From positions 1 to 7,008 of the forward strand of contig JALAGK010000076.1 in NCBI GenBank assembly GCA_022712475.1: a DNA stretch of 7,008 bases. Direction: 5' to 3'. The stretch's first letter is position 1; each line of letters begins with the position of its first letter. This DNA comes from Enterobacteriaceae bacterium (GTDB lineage Bacteria; Pseudomonadota; Gammaproteobacteria; Enterobacterales; Enterobacteriaceae). The notes beneath the pieces were generated by a model. It saw only the letters and a list, made by a program, of their open reading frames with translations, did no database searches and was not told where the DNA came from. Made by a program: the position numbers and the translations under genes. Positions 1 through 6,976 of the stretch are shown here, in pieces.

Positions 1-1730
1 CCGAACAGATGACGCGTGTTCAGTCCCAACAGCGAAGCATCACCGAAACCGTCGCGTTACTCGACAGCCCGCAAATCGCCCAGCAGCTCGCTGCACTGGT
101 TAACCAGTACGGTGACAGCAATGTTTTTGGCGGCGGCATATGGCCGCTGCCGGGTGTACGTGAAGCAGGGCGAGATAAATTCAGTACCTTTTTTGCCCGT
201 GACGACAGCAACGTGCTGCGACTGAATACGGTGTGGAACCAGCCTGAGTCACTCAATTACTGGGAGCAGCCCTGGCACCGCGATGCGCAAAACGGCGTAA
301 AAGGGGAATGTGCGTGGGCGAAGGCCTATATTGATGCCGCCAGTACGCAGCCGCGCACCAACTGCGCCATGCCGATTTATCGCAACGGCACCCTTTGGGG
401 AGTTGCCACGATTGACGTAACGCTGGGCTTTTTTAACCATCTCGCACGCACCATGAGCGAGGCCCTTAACGGTAACGTGCTCATTGTTGAGGCTGACGGC
501 AAAGTGGTGGGCAACAGCCAGCCTGCACTGGAGACATCCGGTATGCCAAATATCAGCGAGCTGTCGTTGCCGGGTGTGGAGACGTTGCAGCAGATGCTGG
601 CTCAGGCGGGCAGGTCGTCACAGGAAAAGGAATATCAAGGCCCGAACGGTGCGCATACGTTGTTTGTTTACCCGGTGCCCGGGAGCCCCTGGTATGTGGT
701 AAGTGACATTGACAGCATGCTGCTCAGTAAACAGACCAGCAGCATTTTGACGCGTCTTGGCATGGTTCAAATCCCACTGGTGCTGATTTTAATGATTATA
801 CTGGTCGCAATGATCCGTACTGTGATGAACAATCTGCGTATGCTCAATAATAACCTGAGTGCGCTTTCTGCTGGCGGTGCGGATTTGACCCAGCGTCTGC
901 CTGAGAGCAAGAGTCCGGAGTTCAATGCGGTCGCCCAAAGTTTCAACGGCTTTATCAGTTATCTACAGGGATTGCTACAGCAGGTAAGCAGCAGCGCACA
1001 GGCGATAGCCAGCGCATCGCATCAGATAACGCAGGGCAATATCGATCTCTCATCACGTACCGAAGAGCAATCGGCATCCCTGGTGCAGACTGCGGCTTCT
1101 ATGGAGGAAATTACCGGGACCGTGGCACAGAATGCGGACAATGCGGCCCATGCTGACGAACTGACGGCGCAGGCCTCGGCGGTTGCCCAGCGTGGTGAAG
1201 CATTATTAAGCCAGACGGTAGAAAAGATGGATGATATTGAGTCCTCATCGCGTCGCGTGTCTGACATCGTGAACGTGATTGACGGTATTGCCTTCCAGAC
1301 CAATATTCTTGCACTGAATGCGGCTGTTGAAGCTGCCAGGGCAGGTGAGCAAGGGCGCGGTTTTGCCGTGGTTGCCTCTGAAGTCAGGAGCCTGGCGCAA
1401 CGCTCTTCGGGTTCAGCGAAAGAAATTCGCGCGCTAATTGAAGAGTCGGTCAGTAGCGTGCAGGAGGGTAGTCGTTTGGTTCACGACACCGGGGCGACCA
1501 TGGATGAACTCATGCGTTCGGTGTCAAACGTCTCTGCACTGATAGGCGAAGTGAAAACGGCAAGCCGTGAGCAGAGTGCGGGCATTGAGCAGGTGAACGC
1601 CGCTGTCAGCCAGCTTGAGGGCACCACGCAGCAGAATGCATCGCTGGTCGAGCAGGTTTCTGTGGCGGCAAGGTCAATGGAGAAACAGGCTAACCAGCTT
1701 GCCGACGTGGTGAACCGCTTCAAACTCTAA
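1..1730 (+). CDS. Methyl-accepting chemotaxis protein with dCache-type periplasmic sensor (5' end outside window)
   Basis: This is an inner-membrane chemoreceptor that would relay periplasmic ligand binding to CheW/CheA. The frame is open to base 1, and the ATG at base 9 has no ribosome-binding site. The first transmembrane helix is also absent, so the true start lies upstream. Numbering from that ATG, residues 1 to about 245 are a periplasmic dCache-like domain (WEQPWH at 85-90, AYIDA at 106-110, TIDVTL at 134-139). Residues about 252-269 are the second transmembrane helix and about 270-323 a HAMP domain. The rest is the cytoplasmic signalling hairpin, whose tip ([19 protein letters not shown], 426-444) is almost invariant in the family. 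Methylation consensus segments lie at 348-357 and 362-371, suggesting E353, Q360 and E367 as sites. The protein ends in NRFKL with no NWETF-type tether. It is followed by a terminator. The ligand is unknown. Confidence 0.95.
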   Translation, partial: EQMTRVQSQQRSITETVALLDSPQIAQQLAALVNQYGDSNVFGGGIWPLPGVREAGRDKFSTFFARDDSNVLRLNTVWNQPESLNYWEQPWHRDAQNGVKGECAWAKAYIDAASTQPRTNCAMPIYRNGTLWGVATIDVTLGFFNHLARTMSEALNGNVLIVEADGKVVGNSQPALETSGMPNISELSLPGVETLQQMLAQAGRSSQEKEYQGPNGAHTLFVYPVPGSPWYVVSDIDSMLLSKQTSSILTRLGMVQIPLVLILMIILVAMIRTVMNNLRMLNNNLSALSAGGADLTQRLPESKSPEFNAVAQSFNGFISYLQGLLQQVSSSAQAIASASHQITQGNIDLSSRTEEQSASLVQTAASMEEITGTVAQNADNAAHADELTAQASAVAQRGEALLSQTVEKMDDIESSSRRVSDIVNVIDGIAFQTNILALNAAVEAARAGEQGRGFAVVASEVRSLAQRSSGSAKEIRALIEESVSSVQEGSRLVHDTGATMDELMRSVSNVSALIGEVKTASREQSAGIEQVNAAVSQLEGTTQQNASLVEQVSVAARSMEKQANQLADVVNRFKL

Positions 1731-1743
1731 GTGTGGTTACCGT

Positions 1744-1776
1744 AAGCCGGGTACAGCAAATCTACCCGGCTTTTTT
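1744..1776 (+). terminator. Intrinsic terminator of the chemoreceptor gene
   Basis: The stem AAGCCGGGTA pairs with TACCCGGCTT around a 9-base loop, and a run of T residues (1771-1776) follows. It begins 14 bases after the chemoreceptor stop codon. The T run is on the plus strand, so it ends transcription of that gene before the convergent lipoprotein gene. Confidence 0.9.
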
Positions 1777-1861
1777 CATGCGTTTTCGGCATAGAAACGT
1801 CTCGCAATGCGATTATGCTGCGTGTACGAATAGCGCTAAGCAATAGGCTTTCGTGTGAATT

Positions 1862-1894
1862 AAAAAAGTCTACGGGAAAGCGGTGCGTACCCGT
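1862..1894 (-). terminator. Possible weak terminator of the lipoprotein gene
   Basis: Read on the minus strand, ACGGG (1890-1894) can pair with CCCGT (1872-1876) across a 13-base loop. The bases AGAC and then six T residues (1862-1867) follow. The stem is only five pairs, its loop is long, and it overlaps the stop codon by one base, so this is a weak candidate. No better terminator is visible in the 163 bp between the two convergent stop codons. Confidence 0.3.
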
Positions 1895-2115
1895 TACCAT
1901 CCAAACCTTGTTCCTCCATCCATACTACGATTCTCCTGACCCTGCATTTGTTGTGTTTGCGTGTTGCGGCGTAAATCGCCGTTAGTGTCCAGGGAATAGA
2001 GGTTCTGCACATCCACATTAATGGGTTGTCTGTTGGCCGTCTCGCTGTCTTCATCATAGCCAGATGCGCAGCCCGTCAGTATTACTACCAGCAAGGCTAA
2101 TAAGCTAAGTCGCAT
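1894..2115 (-). CDS. Small predicted outer-membrane lipoprotein, function unknown
   Basis: This encodes 73 residues. The N-terminus is a short lipoprotein signal peptide: one basic residue (R2), a hydrophobic core (LSLLALLVVI, 3-12) and a lipobox LTGC (13-16). C16 would therefore be lipidated. Residues 17-18 are Ala-Ser rather than Asp, which by the usual +2 rule favours export to the outer membrane. The mature part, about 58 residues, is polar and rich in Asn, Gln, Asp and Arg. It has no cysteine after C16 and no membrane segment, and it ends in Phe-Gly-Trp. The start is supported by a strong GGAGGTG site just upstream. The gene converges on the chemoreceptor and is separated from eptC by a terminator, so it is probably transcribed alone. 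I do not recognise the family. The signal peptide, lipobox and ribosome-binding site argue that it is a real gene. Confidence 0.8.
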   Translation of the reverse strand: MRLSLLALLVVILTGCASGYDEDSETANRQPINVDVQNLYSLDTNGDLRRNTQTQQMQGQENRSMDGGTRFGW

Positions 2116-2119
2116 AACT

Positions 2120-2126
2120 CACCTCC
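2120..2126 (-). promoter_or_regulatory. Strong ribosome-binding site of the lipoprotein gene
   Basis: On the minus strand GGAGGTG sits four bases before the ATG at 2115, with its GGAGG core six bases away. It is a near-ideal Shine-Dalgarno sequence and fixes the start of this short gene. Confidence 0.8.
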
Positions 2127-2155
2127 ATGCCAGAGAGAATCTCAGGCTTGTTTTG

Positions 2156-2164
2156 AGCGTAGCA
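2156..2164 (-). promoter_or_regulatory. Possible extended -10 element for the lipoprotein gene
   Basis: The minus strand reads TGCTACGCT, which fits an extended -10 (TGn followed by TAnnnT) about 40 bases before the start codon. No good -35 hexamer lies at the usual distance. The 135 bp gap to eptC contains the eptC terminator, so a promoter must be somewhere here, but this placement is tentative. Confidence 0.25.
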
Positions 2165-2214
2165 CTTTTGCTGTGCGGCGCAGGGTTGAAGGCGAAAGCT
2201 GCGGATGTTGAGAT

Positions 2215-2240
2215 AAAAAAAGGAGGCATTATCCTCCCTT
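2215..2240 (-). terminator. Intrinsic terminator of eptC
   Basis: On the minus strand, AAGGGAGG and CCTCCTTT form an eight-pair stem (one G-T wobble) around the loop ATAATG. Seven T residues overlap and follow the 3' arm (2215-2221). It begins 10 bases after the eptC stop codon and separates eptC from the lipoprotein gene. Confidence 0.88.
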
Positions 2241-2250
2241 AATTGAGAGA

Positions 2251-3993
2251 TTATTGCATTATCGGGGCATTTCTTGTGCCGTCCGGTAAGGTATCAAAAT
2301 CACGCAACCCATCTTTCTGGTAAGGGTTGCCAATCCAGCGTGGCGTTTGCACGAATTGCCGGTTTACCAGCGATCGCGTCGGATCGTAACCGTCGTAGCT
2401 CAGGCGTGCCAGATCGGACCAGGTATAGATAAGGTTCATTAGACTGAATTTGCGGTTCACATCGGCGCGTAAATCGCGCGGATTGGCAGACTGCCATTTA
2501 TCTGAGGTCCAGACAAAGAAAGGAATGGTATACATAGCGCGTGTAGGGTTGGACTCATTGCGCCCCTGGAGAGTGTGCGGTGCGGTGTCATAAACCTCTT
2601 CCCCGTGATCGGAAAAATAGAGCATAAAACCGTTCGGGTCCGTGGCTTTGTAATCTGCGATAAGCTGTGACAGCACATTGTCGTTATACAGATTGGCGTT
2701 GTCATAATCGTTATACGTTGCCTGCTGCTCCTGGTTCAGATTAGCAGGAACATGGTCAGTTTTTCCGGTGAAACGGTCCCATTTCGCCAGTTCGGGATAG
2801 CGATATTGATATTTAATATGTGTCCCCAGCAAATGCACGACGATAAATTTTTTCGGTGCCGGATCGTTGAGTACGGCCTTAAACGGTGTCAGCACGTTGG
2901 TGTCGTATTCACGTGCGCTCTGGGTGCGCTGTTGGTTCATATAATATTGCTTGTCCGTTTGACGAGAGAAGACCGTCAACATGGTGTTACGAGCGGTCAT
3001 TGTCTGTTGGTTCGTTATCCAGAAGGTTTTATAACCTGCCTGTTTCATCATGTTCATCAACGAAGGCGTAGTGAGATAGCGGTCTGGATTTTGCTCGTTG
3101 GCGAAGGTGAGTGCCTGTTGCAGAATTTCAATGGTGTACGGACGCGAGGTGACGACGTCGTTAAAGACAGTGAAGTTAGGGTCGCTGTTGCGCAGCGCGT
3201 CGAGTTTTGGGGTGGTTTCACGCACATAGCCGTACAGGCTCATGCGGTTGCGCTGTGTGGATTCACCAATGACCAGCACCAGCGTGCGCGGTGCGTTGCC
3301 AGAGCTGTCTTTAAGGTCGGCCAACGGTGGCAGCGTGCTGTTTTTAGAAAGCAGGCTTTCCAGGCTGTTAAGTTGGTTGCGATATTGCACATAGCTGCTG
3401 ACAAGCTGCCACGGTGCGGCAGGTTCCATACGTGAATTTAAGGCATTCACCGCTGAGACCATGCTATTTTTATTAAGGACCACATCACTAAATAGCGGCT
3501 GGATAATCAACCCGTAAAAAATAGCGGCGGCCACGCCATAGCGCCACGGCGTGCGGATATAAACCGGTCGCAGGCGCGTCCAGAGAAATAGCGCAACTGC
3601 CGTGTAAAGTAACAGAATAATTAATAATTTCAGACTGAAGTACTGACTGGCAAATTCACTGGCTTCATTGGCATTGGTTTCAAACATCACAAATAAGACG
3701 CTTTGCGAAAATTCCTGACCATAGATAACAAAATAAGCCAGCGCGCTCGCGGAACTTAACCATAAAATCACACCAATTACTGCGGCAATCAGTCGGGTTT
3801 TGTTTGGGAATAAAAAAAACGGAATAAGCCATAAAGAGCTGTACAGCAGCGAGTCGCGCAGGCCGGTTGTGCCGCTATAGCCCGTCAGCATAATGTACGC
3901 CTGTAATGCGGTCGAAAAGAACCAGAAGTAAAGCAAGGCCCAGAATAGCGCCATTGCGCTAAACGTACCTCGGTGACGTATTAATGAAGACAT
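2251..3993 (-). CDS. eptC: Phosphoethanolamine transferase for the lipopolysaccharide core (EptC/CptA)
   Basis: This inner-membrane enzyme moves phosphoethanolamine from phosphatidylethanolamine to heptose I of the LPS core in Escherichia and Salmonella. The gene is also called cptA or yijP. It encodes 580 residues, against about 577 in E. coli, and I recognise long identical stretches. Five N-terminal membrane helices lie at about 12-35, 48-63, 67-90, 121-138 and 152-168. A periplasmic alkaline-phosphatase-fold domain follows. GES (243-245) supplies the expected zinc-binding E244, and SDHGEE (461-466) supplies D462 and H463. VVTSRPYTIEILQQALTFA (280-298) should carry the nucleophilic Thr (T282 or T287), and LLGTH (388-392) is conserved. 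No cysteine is present, unlike EptA, which has disulfides. The start gives an N-terminus in register with E. coli, but its ribosome-binding site is weak (AGGCG). A PmrA-like box lies upstream and a terminator follows. Confidence 0.97.
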   Translation of the reverse strand: MSSLIRHRGTFSAMALFWALLYFWFFSTALQAYIMLTGYSGTTGLRDSLLYSSLWLIPFFLFPNKTRLIAAVIGVILWLSSASALAYFVIYGQEFSQSVLFVMFETNANEASEFASQYFSLKLLIILLLYTAVALFLWTRLRPVYIRTPWRYGVAAAIFYGLIIQPLFSDVVLNKNSMVSAVNALNSRMEPAAPWQLVSSYVQYRNQLNSLESLLSKNSTLPPLADLKDSSGNAPRTLVLVIGESTQRNRMSLYGYVRETTPKLDALRNSDPNFTVFNDVVTSRPYTIEILQQALTFANEQNPDRYLTTPSLMNMMKQAGYKTFWITNQQTMTARNTMLTVFSRQTDKQYYMNQQRTQSAREYDTNVLTPFKAVLNDPAPKKFIVVHLLGTHIKYQYRYPELAKWDRFTGKTDHVPANLNQEQQATYNDYDNANLYNDNVLSQLIADYKATDPNGFMLYFSDHGEEVYDTAPHTLQGRNESNPTRAMYTIPFFVWTSDKWQSANPRDLRADVNRKFSLMNLIYTWSDLARLSYDGYDPTRSLVNRQFVQTPRWIGNPYQKDGLRDFDTLPDGTRNAPIMQ

Positions 3994-4008
3994 GTCAGAG
4001 CGCCTGTT

Positions 4009-4014
4009 AGAATA
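4009..4014 (-). promoter_or_regulatory. Candidate -10 element of eptC
   Basis: On the minus strand TATTCT matches four of six consensus bases and lies 28 bases after the downstream half of the PmrA-like box. TATTTA (4013-4018) and TACTTT (4027-4032) are alternatives. There is no good -35 hexamer, as is usual for activator-dependent promoters. The exact start point cannot be decided from sequence. Confidence 0.3.
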
Positions 4015-4042
4015 AATACTGGCGCTAAAGTAAAAACTAAAG

Positions 4043-4059
4043 CTTAAATTAGCCTTAAT
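4043..4059 (-). promoter_or_regulatory. Putative PmrA (BasR) binding site upstream of eptC
   Basis: The minus strand reads ATTAAG, then GCTAA, then TTTAAG. This is a direct repeat with the five-base spacing of the known PmrA box (YTTAAK-N5-YTTAAK). The only departure is the first base of the upstream half. It lies 49 bases before the eptC start codon, where an activator site near -40 would be expected. In Salmonella cptA is a known PmrA-regulated gene. Binding is inferred, not shown. Confidence 0.65.
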
Positions 4060-4117
4060 GCTACAGCCAGGTAAAGCGTTGTCTGAGGTAGAGAGGCGAT
4101 CAGTGAAAAGGATGGTA

Positions 4118-4153
4118 CCAGGCCTGTAAACCGGTATTCACCGTCAAACCTGG
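4118..4153. repeat. Nested inverted repeat in the ppc-eptC spacer
   Basis: An inner hairpin CGGT-ATTC-ACCG (4132-4143) lies inside an outer pair CCAGG (4118-4122) and CCTGG (4149-4153), with unpaired stretches of nine and five bases between them. No T run follows on either strand, so it is not an intrinsic terminator. It does not match the standard REP consensus as I know it. The role is unknown and it could be chance. Confidence 0.35.
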
Positions 4154-4198
4154 CAAGTTATTTATGGTTATCATCTCACAAACAGACAGAGAGATAAT

Positions 4199-4228
4199 AA
4201 AAAGCCTCGTCGGCTGGCGAGGCTTTTT
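4199..4228. terminator. Terminator of ppc, symmetric and potentially bidirectional
   Basis: AAAAAGCCTCG (4199-4209) pairs perfectly with CGAGGCTTTTT (4218-4228) around an eight-base loop. The inner six pairs are GC-rich, and A runs and T runs flank both sides. On the minus strand it lies 15 bases after the ppc stop and should end ppc transcription. The symmetry would let it act on the plus strand too, although no plus-strand gene is seen there. Confidence 0.92.
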
Positions 4229-4243
4229 ATTTGTTACGAAAGC

Positions 4244-6895
4244 TTAGCCGGTATTGCGCATGCCGGCGGCGACGCCTGCAATGGTGACCATTAGCGCTTG
4301 TTCAACGCGTGGGTCGGGCTCTTCGCCTTTCTCTTCTGCCTGGCGTGAGCGGTGCAGCAATTCGGCCTGCAACACGTTAAGCGGGTCGGTGTAGATGTTA
4401 CGCAACATGATGGACTCGGCAATCCACGGCAGGTCGGCCATCAGATGTGCATCGTTAGCAGTGGTCAGCACCAGCTGAATGTCTGCCGCCAGTTGCTTAC
4501 GCAACTCTTTACCGAGGCCCCACAGTTCAGGCGCGACCAGACGTTGGTCGTAGTACTCTGCAAGCCACAGGTCGGCTTTAGCAAAGACCATCTCCAGCAT
4601 ACCCAGGCGCGTGGAGAAGAACGGCCAGTCGCGACACATGGCTTCCAGTTCGCCCTGTTTGCCGTCGTCCACTACCTTTTGCAGCGCAGCACCTGCACCC
4701 AGCCAGGCAGGAAGCATCAGGCGGTTCTGGGTCCAGGCAAAAATCCACGGAATGGCGCGCAGGGATTCAACGCCGCCGGTCGGACGACGTTTGGCCGGGC
4801 GTGAGCCGAGCGGCAGTTTGCCCAGCTCCACTTCCGGTGTGGCGGAGCGGAAATACGGGACAAAGTCTTTATTCTCGCGCACGTAGCTGCGGTACATGTT
4901 GCATGACAGGACCGACAACTCGTCCATAATATTGCGCCACTCCTGTTTTGGCTCAGGCGGCGGCAGCAGGTTAGCCTCAAGGATGGCGCCCGTATAGAGC
5001 GACAGACTGCTGATGGTGATTTCCGGCAGTCCGTATTTAAAGCGGATCATCTCGCCCTGCTCGGTTACGCGCAGTCCACCTTTGAGGCTGCCTGGCGGCT
5101 GAGACAGCAGTGCGGCATGCGCCGGTGCGCCACCGCGGCCAATAGAACCACCGCGCCCGTGGAACAGCGTCAGCTCAATGCCCGCTTTTTCGCAGGTTTT
5201 GATAAGCGCGTCCTGTGCCTGGTACTGTGCCCAGGAAGCCGCCATCACTCCTGCGTCTTTAGCCGAGTCAGAGTAGCCAATCATCACCATTTGCTTACCC
5301 TGAATAAAGCCACGATACCAGTCAATATTCAGCAACTGGGTCATGACATCATTGGCGTTATTCAGGTCGTCCAGCGTTTCAAACAGCGGTGCCACCGGCA
5401 GCGCAAAGCCAATACCCGCTTCTTTGAGCAGCAGGTGGACGGCCAACACGTCAGACGGTGTTTTGGCCATGGAAATGACGTAAGCGGCGATGGAGCCCTG
5501 CGGCGTCTCAGCAATTACCCGGCAGGTGTCCAGTACTTCGCGGGTGTCGTCGCTTGGCTCCCAGCTGCGCGGCAGCAGAGGGCGTTTGGAATTCAGTTCG
5601 CGAATCAGGAAGGCCTGCTTGTCGGCCTCAGACCAGCTTTCATAATCGCCAATACCGAGATAGCGGGTCAGTTCACCCAGCGCTTCGGTATGGCGGGTGC
5701 TTTCCTGACGAATATCGATGCGTACCAGCGGCACGCCAAAGCATTTCACGCGGCGTAGCGTGTCGAGCAGGTCGCCGTTGGCAATAATGCCCATTCCACA
5801 GGCAACCAGCGACTTATAGCAGGCATACAACGGATCCCACAGCTGGGCGTTGTGTGTCAGCAGACCTTGCGGTTTTGGCAGTTTCTGACCCTTAAGGCGT
5901 GCTTCCAGCCAAGCCTGGGTGGCCATGAGCTGCGAGCGCAGCCCTTTCATAATGTAGCGGTACGGCTCCAGCTCGCCTTCGGCACCGGCCAGTGCGCGCA
6001 GTTCATCAGTGCACTCCACCATCGACAACTCAGAGACCAGTACCTGGATGTCTTTGAGGAACAGGTCGGTCGCTTTCCAGCGGCTGAGCAGCAATGCTTC
6101 ACGTGTGATATTGGCCGTGACATTCGGGTTGCCGTCACGGTCACCGCCCATCCAGGAGGTGAAGCGTACCGGCACAAAATCCACCGGCAGCTGGTAGTTA
6201 AAATGCTCTTCGAGCTGTTCGTTCAGTTCGCGTAAAAAGCTCGGCACGCCTTCCCAGAGGCTGTTTTCCACCACGGCGAAACCCCATTTCGCTTCTTCAA
6301 TGGGTGAAGGGCGGTGTTTGCGGATTTCGTCGGTGTGCCAGGACTGGGCAATCAGCTGGCGCAGGCGGCGCATAATCTGATGACGTTCGTAGTCAGCGAG
6401 GTCCTTATTATCAAGCTGCTTAAGGCAGTTGTTCACTTCCACCATTTTGTGGATGAGCGTACGGCGTGTTATTTCGGTGGGGTGTGCTGTCAGCACTAGT
6501 TCCAGAGACAGCGACTCAATGGCGCGACGAATGGCATCATCGCTCAGATCCGGCTGCGATTTTAATTTTCTCAGGGTTTTGGCAATCACTTCCGGATTAC
6601 TGGCGGCTTCACCTTTAGCGGAGATGCTGTGGTATTGCTCGGCGGTATTGGCAAGATTCAGGAACTGGCTAAAAGCGCGTGCAACAGGCAAAAGCTCGTC
6701 GTTAGACAGATTTTGCAGCGTCGTGAGCAGCTCCTGGCGGCTGGCATCATCACCAGAGCGTGACGCTTTAGACAACTTACGAATAGTCTCGACACGATCG
6801 AGGATATGTTCTCCCAGTGCTTCCCGGATAGTATCCCCGAGTAGTTTACCGAGCTGACTTACGTTGCTTCGCAAAGCAGAATATTGTTCGTTCAT
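4244..6895 (-). CDS. ppc: Phosphoenolpyruvate carboxylase
   Basis: This cytoplasmic enzyme carboxylates phosphoenolpyruvate with bicarbonate to give oxaloacetate and phosphate, refilling the citric-acid cycle. The product is 883 residues, the same length as E. coli Ppc, and collinear with it as I recall that sequence. Key residues fall at the Escherichia numbers: catalytic H138 in LTAHPTE (135-141), metal ligands E506 and D543, K546 in YSDSAK, R581 in the GRGG loop (580-583), and R587 in GRGGAPAH (586-593). The aspartate-inhibition site (R587, K773, R832, N881) is intact and the C-terminus is the expected RNTG, so it should be inhibited by aspartate as in E. coli. The start is supported by the conserved [13 protein letters not shown] and a GGGGA site upstream. 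A TTGACG/TATAAA promoter precedes it and a strong terminator follows, so it is probably monocistronic. Nothing indicates damage. Confidence 0.99.
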   Translation of the reverse strand: MNEQYSALRSNVSQLGKLLGDTIREALGEHILDRVETIRKLSKASRSGDDASRQELLTTLQNLSNDELLPVARAFSQFLNLANTAEQYHSISAKGEAASNPEVIAKTLRKLKSQPDLSDDAIRRAIESLSLELVLTAHPTEITRRTLIHKMVEVNNCLKQLDNKDLADYERHQIMRRLRQLIAQSWHTDEIRKHRPSPIEEAKWGFAVVENSLWEGVPSFLRELNEQLEEHFNYQLPVDFVPVRFTSWMGGDRDGNPNVTANITREALLLSRWKATDLFLKDIQVLVSELSMVECTDELRALAGAEGELEPYRYIMKGLRSQLMATQAWLEARLKGQKLPKPQGLLTHNAQLWDPLYACYKSLVACGMGIIANGDLLDTLRRVKCFGVPLVRIDIRQESTRHTEALGELTRYLGIGDYESWSEADKQAFLIRELNSKRPLLPRSWEPSDDTREVLDTCRVIAETPQGSIAAYVISMAKTPSDVLAVHLLLKEAGIGFALPVAPLFETLDDLNNANDVMTQLLNIDWYRGFIQGKQMVMIGYSDSAKDAGVMAASWAQYQAQDALIKTCEKAGIELTLFHGRGGSIGRGGAPAHAALLSQPPGSLKGGLRVTEQGEMIRFKYGLPEITISSLSLYTGAILEANLLPPPEPKQEWRNIMDELSVLSCNMYRSYVRENKDFVPYFRSATPEVELGKLPLGSRPAKRRPTGGVESLRAIPWIFAWTQNRLMLPAWLGAGAALQKVVDDGKQGELEAMCRDWPFFSTRLGMLEMVFAKADLWLAEYYDQRLVAPELWGLGKELRKQLAADIQLVLTTANDAHLMADLPWIAESIMLRNIYTDPLNVLQAELLHRSRQAEEKGEEPDPRVEQALMVTIAGVAAGMRNTG

Positions 6896-6898
6896 ATG

Positions 6899-6903
6899 TC
6901 CCC
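6899..6903 (-). promoter_or_regulatory. Ribosome-binding site of ppc
   Basis: On the minus strand GGGGA sits three bases before the ATG at 6895. It is G-rich and close to the start, a slightly unusual Shine-Dalgarno. It agrees with the conserved protein N-terminus. Confidence 0.55.
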
Positions 6904-6944
6904 AAATATTTTTGCCAGGCTTGCCTTATGGCACAGCATCTCTC

Positions 6945-6976
6945 TTTATAAAGCCACGTCGCAAAGCATTCGTCAA
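6945..6976 (-). promoter_or_regulatory. Probable ppc promoter
   Basis: On the minus strand, TTGACG (6971-6976) is a good -35, and TATAAA (6945-6950) is a five-of-six match to the -10. The gap of 20 is longer than ideal; TTTATA with a gap of 18 is the alternative reading. From memory, the E. coli ppc upstream region has the same TTTGACG and GTGGCTTTATAAA blocks at the same spacing, which supports function. The resulting leader would be about 45 bases. Confidence 0.6.

Noticed and set aside
9..11. ATG at base 9 as the true start of the chemoreceptor
   Set aside because: The frame stays open to the window edge, no ribosome-binding site precedes it, and the first membrane helix required for a dCache receptor would be missing.
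1779..1847. Short plus-strand frame of 22 codons just after the chemoreceptor terminator
   Set aside because: It has no ribosome-binding site or promoter and lies downstream of a strong terminator. The peptide has no notable features.
1860..2057. Alternative minus-strand frame overlapping the lipoprotein gene
   Set aside because: It has no signal peptide or recognisable domain. The overlapping frame has a lipobox and a near-ideal ribosome-binding site, so that frame is preferred.
2752..3435. Long plus-strand open frame (227 codons) opposite eptC
   Set aside because: It lies wholly antisense to a strongly conserved gene. Its translation has no recognisable domain, so it reflects the codon pattern of eptC.
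5117..5758. Long plus-strand open frame (213 codons) opposite ppc
   Set aside because: It is antisense to highly conserved catalytic coding sequence, with no family resemblance. It is a shadow frame.
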